Shown here piece after piece: positions 9,175 through 18,709 of a stretch of 64,000 bases of DNA. This DNA comes from JAENVT01 sp963720775 (GTDB lineage: Bacteria; Actinomycetota; Acidimicrobiia; Acidimicrobiales; Ilumatobacteraceae). A program made the position numbers and the translations under genes. How positions within the stretch are numbered: position 1 is the first letter of the stretch; the number at the start of each line of letters is the position of its first letter. The notes below the pieces were generated by a model. That model was not told the DNA's origin, did not search any database, and saw only the letters and a program-made list of their open reading frames with translations. The stretch is taken from NCBI GenBank assembly GCA_963720775.1, contig CAVRGR010000006.1, positions 744,001 to 808,000 on the forward strand. Direction: 5' to 3'.

Positions 9175-9756
9175 ATGCCTGCCCGAGTGCTACCGAAACA
9201 GGTCGAAGGTATGAATGGTCGCAACTCTTCCGCGCAATCGACGCGGGTCCCGCCCAACGGTGTGACCGGTGGCGGCCTTTCGGAGCACCTGCACAAGACA
9301 CTGCACGGCCAAGCAGTCGTGCTCGACGATCGACGGGTTCCTGGGGCCAAGGCCGTTCTCAACCACATCGTCGTCGCTCCGTCGGGAGTGTGGGTGATCG
9401 AGGCAAAGGATCTCGACGGCCGCGTCGAACGGCGCGATGTCGGTGGATGGTTCAAGGTCGACGAGCGTCTCTTCGTCTCTGGCAAGGACCGCAGTCACCT
9501 GGTGGACGGTCTCGACCGTCACGTGATCGGCGTGGAGAACCTGCTGGCCCAGGCCGGCCTAACATCCGTCCCGGTGCACGCTGCCCTGTGCTTCGTGAAC
9601 GCTGAATGGGGCTGGTTCGCCAAGCCCTTCTCGATGAGTGGCGTCTGGGTTGCGTGGCCCGAGAAGTTGACGGAGCTGGTGCTCGAGTGGAGAGCGATTC
9701 CCGACGCCGAGTTCGACACCTTGGCGAGAGCAGTCGCCGCCCGCCTGGCTTCCTAG
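9175..9756 (+). CDS. NERD (nuclease-related) domain protein
   Basis: 193 aa. The central part, about residues 35-150, is a NERD domain: LSEHLHKTLHGQAVVLDDRRVPG, NHIVVAPSGVWVIEAKDLDG with the E-x-K catalytic-type pair of the PD-(D/E)XK-like fold, and HVIGVENLLAQAGL. The family is thought to act in DNA processing, but no biochemical role is established for this form. No membrane segment. It is followed after 133 nt by an AAA ATPase on the same strand; the two may work together but are not overlapped. Start MPARVLPKQ at 9175; the later MNGRNS is an alternative. Confidence 0.78.
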   Translation: MPARVLPKQVEGMNGRNSSAQSTRVPPNGVTGGGLSEHLHKTLHGQAVVLDDRRVPGAKAVLNHIVVAPSGVWVIEAKDLDGRVERRDVGGWFKVDERLFVSGKDRSHLVDGLDRHVIGVENLLAQAGLTSVPVHAALCFVNAEWGWFAKPFSMSGVWVAWPEKLTELVLEWRAIPDAEFDTLARAVAARLAS

Positions 9757-9889
9757 GCGTTCTCCCGGCTCTGTCGGGACGCTCGCTGGGTGTACACATG
9801 CACGGAGAGTTCGAGTCGACGGACTACCGCGTGACACCCCTTTCGTAGGGTAGTCATGTGAATGCCGGCCGGCTGCACCTGGGAACGGC

Positions 9890-11110
9890 GTGATGCCCAG
9901 TCGACGCGGAAGTATCCAGGAGTATCCAGACAACCCGTTCAATCCCGGGTTCGGGGTTGCGCCTCCACTGCTGGCTGGTCGTCAAGAGATCCTTCACGCG
10001 ATCCTGTCGGGTCTGGGCCGCGGGCCGGGGCGTCATGAGTTCCACTCCGTCATCGTCGGCCCGCGCGGCACGGGCAAGACGGTTCTGTTGGCCGAGATCG
10101 AACGACACGTGTCGCTCGAGAATCACTCGTTGGTACTGAGGTGGTCGGGAACCGAGTCGCTCCGGCAACGCATCGCCGAGCAACAGCCGGTGCTCGACGC
10201 GCAGTTCAGTGGCGCGACACGACGCGGGCTGCGGCGTGTCGAGCCCGAAGTCTCGGTTCGGGCGGCCCCGATCGGCATAGGCGTCGAAGCACGCTTCGCA
10301 GGACGCGAGCCGCGTGTACTGGTGCAGTCGATCCACTCATTGCTCGAGCAACTTGCCCGAGCAGCGGCCAAGCGGCACCGCACGATCGTAGTGCTGGCCG
10401 ACGAGTTGCAAGCTGCCGCGCTCGACGACCTTCGTCAGCTCGGCGTGTCGATTCAGGACATCGCCAACGTGCAGCGACTGCCGCTTGCTCTCGTCGGTGC
10501 GGGGCTTCCCAACACCCAACAGACCTTCCAGCAGTCGAACGTCACCTTTCTCGAGCGGCTCAAGCTCTCCAGCATCGGTCTGCTCGGCGATGGCGACACT
10601 CGCGATGCGATCGAGGTCCCGATGATCGATGCCGGCCGGCGCATCAGCCCGGCAGCGCTCGATGTGCTCGCTGCCGCGAGTGGCGGTTACCCGTACGCGA
10701 TCCAACTGGTCGGTTCGTATTGTTGGGATGCGGCGGGACAGGAAGCGGAGATCAGTGTTCGCCACGCGCGAATCGCCGAACGAAAGGCCCTCGACGATCT
10801 GCAACACGGCGTGTTCGTCACGTCGTGGCAACGCGTGTCGCCTGCCGACCGCACCTATCTCGTCGCTGCCGCGCACACGCGTACCGCCGACGGCGAGTCG
10901 CGTACGGCAGAGATCGCCGAACGCCTCGGTCGGGCACCTTCGGCGACGACGGCGATGCGTGATCGGCTCATCAATCGTCATGCCGTTCTCTACTCGCCTG
11001 CTCGCGGCGTCGTGCGGTTCACACTTCCAGGTTTTGCCGACTGGGTGATGCGCCAGCCGAGTGCTCGGGTTCCCCAGAATGGGTCGATCAGGCCGACGCT
11101 TCGGAAGTAG
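9890..11110 (+). CDS. AAA ATPase with Orc1/Cdc6-like or STAND-like architecture
   Basis: 406 aa cytosolic P-loop ATPase. Walker A GPRGTGKT at 57-64, Walker B TIVVLADE at 165-172 with a Gln after the acidic pair, and an ASGGYPYAIQLVGSYCW segment at about 260 that resembles the sensor/lid region of archaeal-type AAA proteins. The C-terminal 90 residues (SWQRVSPADRTYLVAAAHTRTADGESRTAEIAERLG…) read as a winged-helix DNA-binding domain. The overall plan is that of the AAA_16/ATPase_2 group. The NERD protein sits just upstream. Start is GTG ATG at 9890/9893; either codon is possible. Substrate unknown. Confidence 0.75.
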   Translation: MMPSRRGSIQEYPDNPFNPGFGVAPPLLAGRQEILHAILSGLGRGPGRHEFHSVIVGPRGTGKTVLLAEIERHVSLENHSLVLRWSGTESLRQRIAEQQPVLDAQFSGATRRGLRRVEPEVSVRAAPIGIGVEARFAGREPRVLVQSIHSLLEQLARAAAKRHRTIVVLADELQAAALDDLRQLGVSIQDIANVQRLPLALVGAGLPNTQQTFQQSNVTFLERLKLSSIGLLGDGDTRDAIEVPMIDAGRRISPAALDVLAAASGGYPYAIQLVGSYCWDAAGQEAEISVRHARIAERKALDDLQHGVFVTSWQRVSPADRTYLVAAAHTRTADGESRTAEIAERLGRAPSATTAMRDRLINRHAVLYSPARGVVRFTLPGFADWVMRQPSARVPQNGSIRPTLRK

Positions 11111-11163
11111 TCCGCCGCCTGCCGCTCGGTACGCTCGGCTTTCCCGCCGTGAAGGAGTGCCGA

Positions 11164-11814
11164 ATGACCATGTTGGACCTGAGCCCCGACGAGTTGCTAT
11201 CCACCACACGCGCCGTGCGCAAGCGCCTCGACTTCAGCAAACCGGTGCCAGACGACCTGGTGCGTGAATGCGTGGCGATGGCATTGCAGGCGCCTTCGGG
11301 AGGAAACCAGATCGCCATGCGATTCGTCGTGGTACGCGACCGCGCCAAGGTCGCCGCCGTCGCCGACGTGTACCAGCAGTGCTGGCAGATCTATGCGAGC
11401 TCGCCGGGCTTTGCCGGCAAGATCAAGCGCGACACCGAAGATCTCCACGCTCAGCAGCAACGGGTCGCCAGCTCGGCGACCTACCTGTCTGAACACATGG
11501 CCGACTGCCCGGTGCTGGTGCTCGGATGCACCACGAGTCGCCGGCTCGAGGGTGTCGCTGCGGCTCAGGCGGCATCGGCACTCGGCAACATCCTGCCGGC
11601 CATGTGGAGCTTCATGCTCGCCGCACGTGCCCGCGGCCTCGGTACGGCGTGGACCACCATCCATCTGACGATGGAGGAAGCGGTCGCCGACATCCTCGAC
11701 ATCCCGTACGCCACCATGCAGCAGGTCTGCCTGACGCCGCTCGCGTTCACCAGAGGCACCGACTTCAAACCCGCAGTACGACCAGCCCCCGACACGGTCA
11801 TCGACTGGCGCTGA
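11164..11814 (+). CDS. Nitroreductase-family FMN oxidoreductase
   Basis: 216 aa, usual length for the family. N-terminal STTRAVRKRLDFSKPVP and ALQAPSGGNQIAMRFVVV match the FMN-phosphate binding region; later NILPAMWSFMLAARARGLGTAWTTIH and the C-terminal VCLTPLAFT strand are typical. It would catalyse NAD(P)H-dependent two-electron reduction of nitro groups, quinones or related substrates; the true substrate is unknown. An AAGGAG ribosome-binding site at 11151-11156 fixes the start at ATG 11164 rather than the upstream GTG. It is monocistronic between the AAA gene and a converging aminotransferase. Confidence 0.86.
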   Translation: MTMLDLSPDELLSTTRAVRKRLDFSKPVPDDLVRECVAMALQAPSGGNQIAMRFVVVRDRAKVAAVADVYQQCWQIYASSPGFAGKIKRDTEDLHAQQQRVASSATYLSEHMADCPVLVLGCTTSRRLEGVAAAQAASALGNILPAMWSFMLAARARGLGTAWTTIHLTMEEAVADILDIPYATMQQVCLTPLAFTRGTDFKPAVRPAPDTVIDWR

Positions 11815-11821
11815 GCCAGCC

Positions 11822-13012
11822 TCAGATCGCAGCCAACTTGGCAACGGTGTCGCCGAGATGCTCGATGTCGGAGTGGTCGCAGTAGATCTGCGCCGACACG
11901 CGCAACGTCAGCTGGTCGGGCCCGGCATAGATCGGAACCTCGATGCCTGCCGCGTCGAGGTCGGCCCGCAACCGCTCGGCATCGTCGGCGGTGGTGCCGA
12001 ACTGCGCTGGCAGGCGAACGTTGACCATCGAACCGATCATCGCCTCCGGCGTGTCGAATCGGGTGCCCCACCGATCAGCCAGAAATTGACCGGCCCACCA
12101 GGCGAGGTCATGGTTGTAGCGGTAGATCGCCGCTACTCCCTCGGCTCCGCCGAACTCGTCGAGCAACTCGATGGCGAAGGGCGCGGCGAGGAAGGGGGTT
12201 GGGTCGCGTGTGCCCAGCAGATCGAACTCGGCGGTGATCCCGTTGTCGAGACCCCATGAGATGACGGTCGGGTGCAAGTAGCCCTGATGTTGCTCGGCCG
12301 ACCACAACAGGCCGGCACTTCGTGGCGCCCACGCCCACTTGTGCAGGTTGGCGACATACCAATCAACCCCCAGAGCATCGATGTCGACCGGGATGTTGCC
12401 GGGGACGTGCGCTCCGTCGGCCAGCACCAACACCCCTCGCTCGTGGCACAACGCGGCGATCTCGGCTACCGGCAAGACCATCGCGGTTGCCGGGGTGAGG
12501 TGGTCGACGATGAGCAGGCGGGTGTGCTCGCCCAAGCCTCGCGATATGGCATCGATGAAGTCGCTCGGCACGGCACCCGGCTGTGGAAGCTCGATCGTGC
12601 GCAGCGTGCCCCCGATGGTGCGGGCCACGTATCTCGCCGCATTGGTGACACCGCCATAGCCGAGGTTGGTGACTGCTATCTCGTCGCCGGCCGCGAACGG
12701 GAACGAGCGCAGCACGGCATTGGCGCCGGTGGTGATGTTGTCGACGAAGACCAGGTCGTCACCGTCGACCCCGACGAACTCGGCCACCGAACGAGCAGCT
12801 ACTCGCAGGCGTTGCGGAGCACTAGCGGTGCCGTGGGTGTCGGCGAGCTCGCGGAGCATGAATCGCGCCGGATGACGTTCGATCTCGTCACCGATCGCCC
12901 GCTGGTGCGTCAACACCCGTCGTGGCGTTGCCCCGACCGTGCCGTGGTTGAGATAGGTGAGATCGGGGTCGAGAAGCCACTCACTGCGCAGTGTTTGTCC
13001 GAACGTCGGCAT
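11822..13012 (-). CDS. Aminotransferase class V / isopenicillin-N-epimerase-like PLP protein
   Basis: 396 aa fold-type I PLP enzyme. Seen: LNHGTVGATPRRVL at the N-terminus, NITTGANAVLRSF (92-104) for the phosphate site, the aspartate in LVLADGAHVPGN (Asp199), and the Schiff-base lysine in NLHKWAWAPR (Lys225). The set with HKW fits the isopenicillin N epimerase / hercynylcysteine-sulfoxide-lyase branch, more than cysteine desulfurases (no catalytic Cys loop). Reaction unknown. Start at ATG 13012, encoding MPTFGQTLRSEW. It converges with the nitroreductase gene and is divergent from the SWIM gene, with a 167-nt intergenic region that holds the cassette promoter. Confidence 0.82.
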   Translation of the reverse strand: MPTFGQTLRSEWLLDPDLTYLNHGTVGATPRRVLTHQRAIGDEIERHPARFMLRELADTHGTASAPQRLRVAARSVAEFVGVDGDDLVFVDNITTGANAVLRSFPFAAGDEIAVTNLGYGGVTNAARYVARTIGGTLRTIELPQPGAVPSDFIDAISRGLGEHTRLLIVDHLTPATAMVLPVAEIAALCHERGVLVLADGAHVPGNIPVDIDALGVDWYVANLHKWAWAPRSAGLLWSAEQHQGYLHPTVISWGLDNGITAEFDLLGTRDPTPFLAAPFAIELLDEFGGAEGVAAIYRYNHDLAWWAGQFLADRWGTRFDTPEAMIGSMVNVRLPAQFGTTADDAERLRADLDAAGIEVPIYAGPDQLTLRVSAQIYCDHSDIEHLGDTVAKLAAI

Positions 13013-13179
13013 CGCCGGAACAGTACCCGTGCATCCGTTGTGAGGGGCCGCCGAATCGGCCAACAGTCGGGTGGCGTTGGTACCAGTATCCGGGGAACCC
13101 GTCACAGCGTGGGTGGTCGCGCCTCATCCTCGACGGTGTCGCACCATCTCCGTGGCACCCCTTCACTACGGTGACGGGG

Positions 13180-14583
13180 GTGAGCACTCGTCGTTGGCAG
13201 GTCGAGCAGGTCTTGGCACTGGCGCCGAGGCCTTCGTCGGTGGCGGCGGCCCAACCGTTGGCGGTCCCCGCACGGTGGGCCGGCACGGGGTGCGACTCGC
13301 GGGCCGTGTGGGGGCTCTGCGTCGGCAGCAGCGCCGAGCCGTACGAATGCACTGTCGACCACGCCGAGGTGGCGTTCCGCTGCACGTGTCCCAGTCGCGT
13401 CCTGCCGTGCAAGCACTCGTTGGCACTTCTGTTGCTGTGGGCCGGTGGTCAGGTCGCAGAAGGTCAATCGCCATCGTTCGCGGCATCGTGGATCGCCAAG
13501 CGAATGGCGTCGACCGAGACCGGTCGGCAGAGCGAACCGTCGACAACTCCACCTGTCGATACCACAGCCGAAGGCGTCGTCACCTCAGTGGCGGCACCCC
13601 TTCCACCGCTGTCGCCTGAGCCCGGCAAGTCTCGCGACGACCGCATCGCCCGCGTTGCCGCCGGGCTGGCCGAGCTCGATCGCTGGCTCGACGACCGGTT
13701 GCGCACCGGTCTCGCCGATCCGTCCCTGTCGAGCTACAGGACATGGGACGGATTGGCTGCCCGGTTGGTCGATGCTCAGGTCGGTGGCCTGGCCAATCGC
13801 GTGCGCCGCCTGGCCGGCCTGGTTGGTGCGCATCCCGACTGGCACTCGCAGGTGCTCGCCGAGCTCGGCGTGCTCCACCTGTTGGCCACGTCCGGCCGGC
13901 ACCTCGGCACATTGCCACCCGCGCTCGCCGACTCGGTGGCAACAACCATCGGCTGGCAGGTGCGTCAGGCCGACGTGCTGGCCGGAGTACCGGAGACCGA
14001 TCACTGGGTGGTGATGGGTCGCAGCGACACCCGCGAAGACCGAATCGAGGTGCGCCGAATCTGGCTGCGAGGAACTGGTGCAGGCGTCACACGGTGGGCA
14101 ATGGTCCTGTCGTTCGCCGCCTACCGGCAGAGCCTCGATGCCAGCCTCACGGTCGGCACGAAGGTGCACGCCGATGTGTTCCGCTATCCCGGCGCGGTCG
14201 CGCTGCGCGTGTTGATGGGCCCGCGGCACAGCGAGGCACAAGCGCCAGCTCCGCCTGCCGGCTCATCCGTGGCCGAGGCCTGCGCCGAGGTCGGGCGGGC
14301 GCTGGCCGCCGAGCCGTGGCTCGAGCGTTACCCGATGTGCATCATCGCCGCGCCCACGCGAGCCAGTGGGCGATGGCTGCTCACCGACACGACCGGTTCG
14401 CTTCCACTGGTCGACGGGGCGTCCGGCGTGGGCACCCTGCTGGCGTGCAGCGCCGGCCAACCGGTCACGGTGACCGCCGAATGGACCGCCATGGGTCTCG
14501 TGCCGCTCACCGTGCATCTTGCCGATCGCGCCGTCGACATCGGTCCGGTCGCCGATCCGTCGTTCGTCGGGCTCGCGTCATGA
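13180..14583 (+). CDS. SWIM zinc-finger protein, first gene of SWIM-MoxR-VWA cassette
   Basis: 467 aa. A SWIM finger CxC-x6-CxH is seen as FRCTCPSRVLPCKHS (Cys68, Cys70, Cys77, His79), followed by a long helical region (about 140-300) and a C-terminal part rich in Trp/Tyr. SWIM domains bind DNA or protein; no role is established here. Start set at GTG 13180, 7 nt after TACGGT (13167-13172), a leaderless pattern; VTG at 13171 is the alternative. The gene opens a run of five same-strand genes with ATGA overlaps: SWIM, DUF5691, MoxR, DUF5682, VWA. Confidence 0.85.
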   Translation: MSTRRWQVEQVLALAPRPSSVAAAQPLAVPARWAGTGCDSRAVWGLCVGSSAEPYECTVDHAEVAFRCTCPSRVLPCKHSLALLLLWAGGQVAEGQSPSFAASWIAKRMASTETGRQSEPSTTPPVDTTAEGVVTSVAAPLPPLSPEPGKSRDDRIARVAAGLAELDRWLDDRLRTGLADPSLSSYRTWDGLAARLVDAQVGGLANRVRRLAGLVGAHPDWHSQVLAELGVLHLLATSGRHLGTLPPALADSVATTIGWQVRQADVLAGVPETDHWVVMGRSDTREDRIEVRRIWLRGTGAGVTRWAMVLSFAAYRQSLDASLTVGTKVHADVFRYPGAVALRVLMGPRHSEAQAPAPPAGSSVAEACAEVGRALAAEPWLERYPMCIIAAPTRASGRWLLTDTTGSLPLVDGASGVGTLLACSAGQPVTVTAEWTAMGLVPLTVHLADRAVDIGPVADPSFVGLAS

Positions 14584-15380
14584 CGGCGACGATCACGGAC
14601 TACTGGCGCGAGATGGTCACGGTCGCCCTCCTGGGAACCGACCGGCGCGAACCCCCCGCTCCACCGACCGGTGCGTTGGCCGACCTTGCCGCCGACGATC
14701 CGCAGCCCACCGCCTCACAGCGTCTCTTGCAACAGGTGGCCGGCTGTACCGTCGCGCAGCGCGCCGGCATGTTGCCCGGTGCGAGTGCCTCGATGGTCGC
14801 GCCACCCGCCGACGATGGTCGGCCGATCACCCCTCCTGCGGCCACAAACACGTGGCATCGCATCGTCGACGACTGGGCAGTCCTGGAAGACGAGTGGATG
14901 CTGGCCGTCATCCACAGCGGACGCCGGCTGGCTCCCGAGCTCATCGTGCCCGTGCTGGCGCGCTATCGCACCGATGCCACGCGCCACTCCCGTGCCCTCG
15001 TCGCCGCGGGGACGCTGGGGCAGTGGTTGATCGAGTGGTCGCCGCGGCTGGCGTGCACGTCGAAGCGACCGGCGGTGATGGAGGCGATCGGGGAGCTGCC
15101 CGAACTGGCCATCGTGCCCGACCTGCAGCCCGTGCTGTTGGCCTCACCCAGGCAGGCGGCCCACACCATCGCCGGCGGTCTCTCGTCGGGCGTGTTCGGT
15201 GTCAGCCATCGGGCCGTGCTCATCAACGTCGTAGCCCGCCTGCGGCCGGCCTCACTGCCGGCGGTCGCCGAGGCGATCGGGCACATCGACCCGTCTCGAC
15301 CGGCCATTGGCGTGGCGTTCGCGCTGGCCGACCTCGCCCGACTCCGCCATCAGATGCTCACCGAACTGGAGCCCGCATGA
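14580..15380 (+). CDS. DUF5691 family protein
   Basis: 266 aa, all-alpha, likely HEAT-like. N-terminal MTATITDYWREMVTVALLGTDRREPP is the recognisable start of DUF5691, with a conserved WMLAVIHSGRRLAPELIVPVL stretch near 100 and LGQWLIEWSPRLA near 145. Function unknown; the family is found almost only next to SWIM, MoxR and VWA genes. The ATG overlaps the SWIM stop codon (ATGA) and its own TGA overlaps the MoxR start in the same way, so translation of all three should be coupled and the products probably made in fixed ratio. Confidence 0.8.
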   Translation: MTATITDYWREMVTVALLGTDRREPPAPPTGALADLAADDPQPTASQRLLQQVAGCTVAQRAGMLPGASASMVAPPADDGRPITPPAATNTWHRIVDDWAVLEDEWMLAVIHSGRRLAPELIVPVLARYRTDATRHSRALVAAGTLGQWLIEWSPRLACTSKRPAVMEAIGELPELAIVPDLQPVLLASPRQAAHTIAGGLSSGVFGVSHRAVLINVVARLRPASLPAVAEAIGHIDPSRPAIGVAFALADLARLRHQMLTELEPA

Positions 15381-16477
15381 GTTCTCACCCACCGTTCGTC
15401 ACCGGGTCGGTCCTGCGGCCGCACGCCGAGCAAGAGTTCGCCCACGAGTTGGCCGCGTTGGCCGAAGCCGACGACCGCGAGCGCCCTCCTCACTGGCGGC
15501 TCTCGCCGTGGGCCGTGGTCACCTATCTCCTCGGCGGAACCTTGCCCGACGGGTCGACGATCAGCCCGAAGTACGTCGGCCAGCGAAGGCTGATCGAGAT
15601 CGCGGTCGCCACCCTGGCAACCGACCGGGCGCTGCTGCTGCTCGGCGTGCCCGGAACCGCCAAGACCTGGGTGAGCGAACACCTCGCTGCGGCGATCAGC
15701 GGCGACTCCACGTTGCTGGTGCAGGGCACGGCCGGAACCGCGGAAGAGAGCCTGCGCTACGGCTGGAACTACGCACGTTTGCTGGCCGATGGTCCCAGCG
15801 AGGCAGCGCTGGTGCCCAGCCCGGTGTACCGGGCCATGCGTTCCGGCTCGATCGTGCGTGTCGAAGAGCTCACCCGGATGCCCAGCGATGTGCAAGACGC
15901 GTTGGTCACGGTACTCAGCGAGAAGACCCTGCCGGTGCCCGAGCTCGGCGGCGAAGTTCAGGCCGTCCCCGGCTTCAACCTCATTGCCACGGCCAACGAC
16001 CGCGACCGAGGCATCAACGATCTCTCGGCCGCGCTGCGGCGGAGGTTCAACACGGTGGTGCTTCCGTTGCCGGCCGACGCCGACGAAGAGGTTGCCATCG
16101 TGCAACGTCGCGTCGCCGAGATGGGAGTTGCGTTGCGCTTGCCGAAGGTGCCCGCGGCCGATGAGGAGATTCGTCGGGTGGTCACCGTGTTTCGTGAGCT
16201 GCGCAACGGGGCCACCGAGGACGGACGGGTCAGCTTGAAGGTGCCCAGTGGGTCGTTGTCGACTGCCGAGGCCATCTCAGTGGTCACCAACGGGCTGGCG
16301 CTGGCGGCTCACTTCGGCAACGGTCAGTTGAATGCTGCCGATGTCGCCGCCGGCATCGTCGGTGCGGTGGTCAAAGATCCCGTTCACGACACCGTGGCCT
16401 GGCGCGAGTACCTCGAAGCGGTCGTGCGCGACCGAGCGGGTTGGGTCGACTTCTACGAAGCGTGCCGGGAGCTGTAG
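15377..16477 (+). CDS. MoxR-family AAA+ ATPase
   Basis: 366 aa. Walker A GVPGTAKTW (90-98), Walker B SGSIVRVEEL (156-165), sensor-1 asparagine in FNLIATANDRDRG, and the arginine-finger segment LSAALRRRFNTVVLPLP. These are the hallmarks of MoxR/RavA-type chaperone-like ATPases, which usually work with a VWA protein to mature or remodel a target. The partner here should be the VWA gene two genes downstream. An N-terminal extension of about 60 residues precedes the AAA core. ATGA overlap with DUF5691; the next gene begins 18 nt after the stop. Confidence 0.92.
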   Translation: MSSHPPFVTGSVLRPHAEQEFAHELAALAEADDRERPPHWRLSPWAVVTYLLGGTLPDGSTISPKYVGQRRLIEIAVATLATDRALLLLGVPGTAKTWVSEHLAAAISGDSTLLVQGTAGTAEESLRYGWNYARLLADGPSEAALVPSPVYRAMRSGSIVRVEELTRMPSDVQDALVTVLSEKTLPVPELGGEVQAVPGFNLIATANDRDRGINDLSAALRRRFNTVVLPLPADADEEVAIVQRRVAEMGVALRLPKVPAADEEIRRVVTVFRELRNGATEDGRVSLKVPSGSLSTAEAISVVTNGLALAAHFGNGQLNAADVAAGIVGAVVKDPVHDTVAWREYLEAVVRDRAGWVDFYEACREL

Positions 16478-16495
16478 TCGACGTTGCGCCCCATC

Positions 16496-18709
16496 GTGAA
16501 GCTCCTCGGGATCCGCCACCACGGGCCCGGTTCTGCACGATCGGTCGTACGCGCCCTCGACGCGCTCGGCGCCAACGATCGTGCTGGTCGAGCTGCCCGC
16601 CGACTGCGAACCCGCGCTGGCATGGGTCGGTCACGAGCACCTCGCCCCGCCGGTTGCCCTGCTGGGGTACGTGGTCGACCATCCGCAGCGTGCGGCGTTC
16701 CTGCCGTTTGCCGAGTTCAGTCCCGAGTGGCAGGCGTTCGTCTGGGCCCGCCATCACGAGGTGGAGCTGCGGGCGATGGATCTCCCGTTGAGCCAGTCAT
16801 TGGCGACGAGTGGTGACGACGATGGCGAGCTGACGTTGGGCGACTCCCGGCTCACGGCGGCCATGGGTGACCCGTTGGCGGCGTTGGCCGCGGCCGCCGG
16901 CGACCCGGACCCGGAACGGTGGTGGGACGACGTGATCGAGCACCGCGGCGATGGCGCGCCGGCGTTCGACGAGGTGGCTGCAGCAATGACGGCGGTTCGC
17001 GGCAGTCGCGACGACACGACGTTGCGCGAGGCCCAGCGTGAAGCGCACATGCGCCAGGTGCTGCGGCGAGCGATCACCTTCGGGCACGAGCGGATCGCCG
17101 TGGTGTGCGGCGCGTGGCACGTCCCGGCGCTGGCCGAGCCCCTCCCGACGGCGACCGCCGACGCCCACACCTTGCGCGGGCTGCGCAGGGTGAAGGTCGG
17201 CTTGAGCTGGGTCCCGTGGACTCATCGCCGCCTTGCTTCGGGCAGTGGGTACGGGGCCGGCGTGCGCAGCCCTGGTTGGTACGCACACGTGTTCAACCAT
17301 CCCGGCGAGCCTGGCGTCGGTCGCTGGTTCGTCGGCGCAGCTCGGCTCCTTCGCGATCGGGGCATGTCCGCCTCTCCCGACGATCTCATCGCTGCCACGC
17401 GTGCTGCCACTGCCCTAGCGGCACTTCGCAACCGGCCGCGCCCGGGCCTCGCCGAGGTGCTCGACGCTGCTGAGACGGTGATGGCGGGCACCGGCGGCAT
17501 CAGCTTGATCCATCGTGAGCTGATCGTGGGCGACGCCATCGGCGAGGTGCCCGACGAAGCTCCGCAGGTGCCGTTGGCCCGCGACCTGGCCGCTCAGCAA
17601 CGCAGGGTGCGCTTGAAGCCCGAAGCAACCGTTCGCACCATCGAGCTCGACGTGCGCGCCCCGAATGCCCGCGCCCGTTCGGTGCTGCTGCATCGCTTGC
17701 GGGCGATCGGCGTGCCGTGGGGCTCGGTGGAAGAGGGTCGGGGCAGTAGTGGCACCTTCCGCGAAACGTGGCGTCTGCTCTGGGAGCCAGAGCTCACCAT
17801 CCGCATCATCGAGCAGGCCGCCCACGGCACCACGGTGCATGCCGCGGCCGCTGACTGCTTGCTCGAACGAGCCGGGTCCGTGGAGGTGCTGGCCGACCTC
17901 GTGGCCGTGCTCGACCTGGCGTTGCTCGCCGACCTGCCCGAAGTCGTGCGGCCCGTCGTCGCCCGTGTAGAGGCGCAGGCGGCCCACGATCCCGACGTGG
18001 TGCGCGTGATCGACACACTCGGTCCGCTGGCGCGTGCCCTGCGCTATGGCGACGTGCGCGGCACCGATGCGACTGCGCTGCGTGCCGTGTTCGACGGGCT
18101 CGTGGTGCGCGTGCTGGCCGGTGTCCTCATGGCCTGCCGCTCGCTCGACGACGCTGCTGCTGCCGCCATGGTCGAGCGGCTCGCGGGTGTGCAGGCCGCG
18201 CTCGCGCTCGTCGACCACCCGGGCCGTCGCGGCGAATGGCCGGCGCTGCTCACGGTGGTGGCCGAGCGCGGCGACGTGCACGGGTTGGTGCAGGGTCGCG
18301 CCACCCGATTGCTGCACGATGGCGGAACGTGGAACCGTGCCCTCGTCGGGGCCCGCCTCTCGCGTGCTCTCTCGGTGGGTACCGCCCCGGCGGTGGGCGC
18401 GGCATTCGTCGAGGGCTTCCTCGCCGGAAGCGGCACCGTGCTGGTGCACGACGCAGAGTTGCTCGACGTGATCGATGGCTGGGTGTCGTCGCTTGCTCCC
18501 GACGCGTTCGCTCTCATTGCGCCGTTGTTGCGGCGCACGTTCGGTGCCTTCGAGCCGGGCGAACGCCGCCAGCTCGGGCTGTTGATCGCCCACCAGACAG
18601 CGCCCGTCTGGTCGGGGTTCGGCAGCGAGGTCGATGGCGAGCGCGCGCTGCTGCCGCGCTGGCCACGGTTCGGCTGCTGCTCGGAGTGCCGGTTGGGGCG
18701 TCGCCATGA
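16496..18709 (+). CDS. DUF5682 protein, reading frame broken twice in this sequence
   Basis: The conserved N-terminus VKLLGIRHHGPGSARSVVRALDALGA is read from GTG 16496, but the frame that continues (…IVLVELPADCEPALAW…) begins one base over; the shift is at about 16570 (one extra base). The middle frame runs to 18749, while the natural C-terminus …ALATVRLLLGVPVGASP with TGA at 18707-18709, overlapping the VWA ATG, needs a second shift of opposite sense at about 18650. The joined product would be about 737 aa. Seen: HHGPGSAR, VELPADCE and AVVCGAWHVPAL near residue 210, reminiscent of TraB/EreA/ChaN-type His/Glu sites (inference). Role unknown; the gene sits between MoxR and VWA. Continuous ORF in the given sequence: 16581-18749. 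Confidence 0.8.

Noticed and set aside
12991..13179. Upstream extension of the SWIM gene to 12991
   Set aside because: It would overlap the divergent aminotransferase gene and skip the -10 box at 13167 that fits GTG 13180.
16540..16600. Programmed +1 frameshifting in DUF5682
   Set aside because: There is no slippery run or stop codon at the junction, and a second, opposite shift at the 3' end argues for errors. Kept only as an assembly question.
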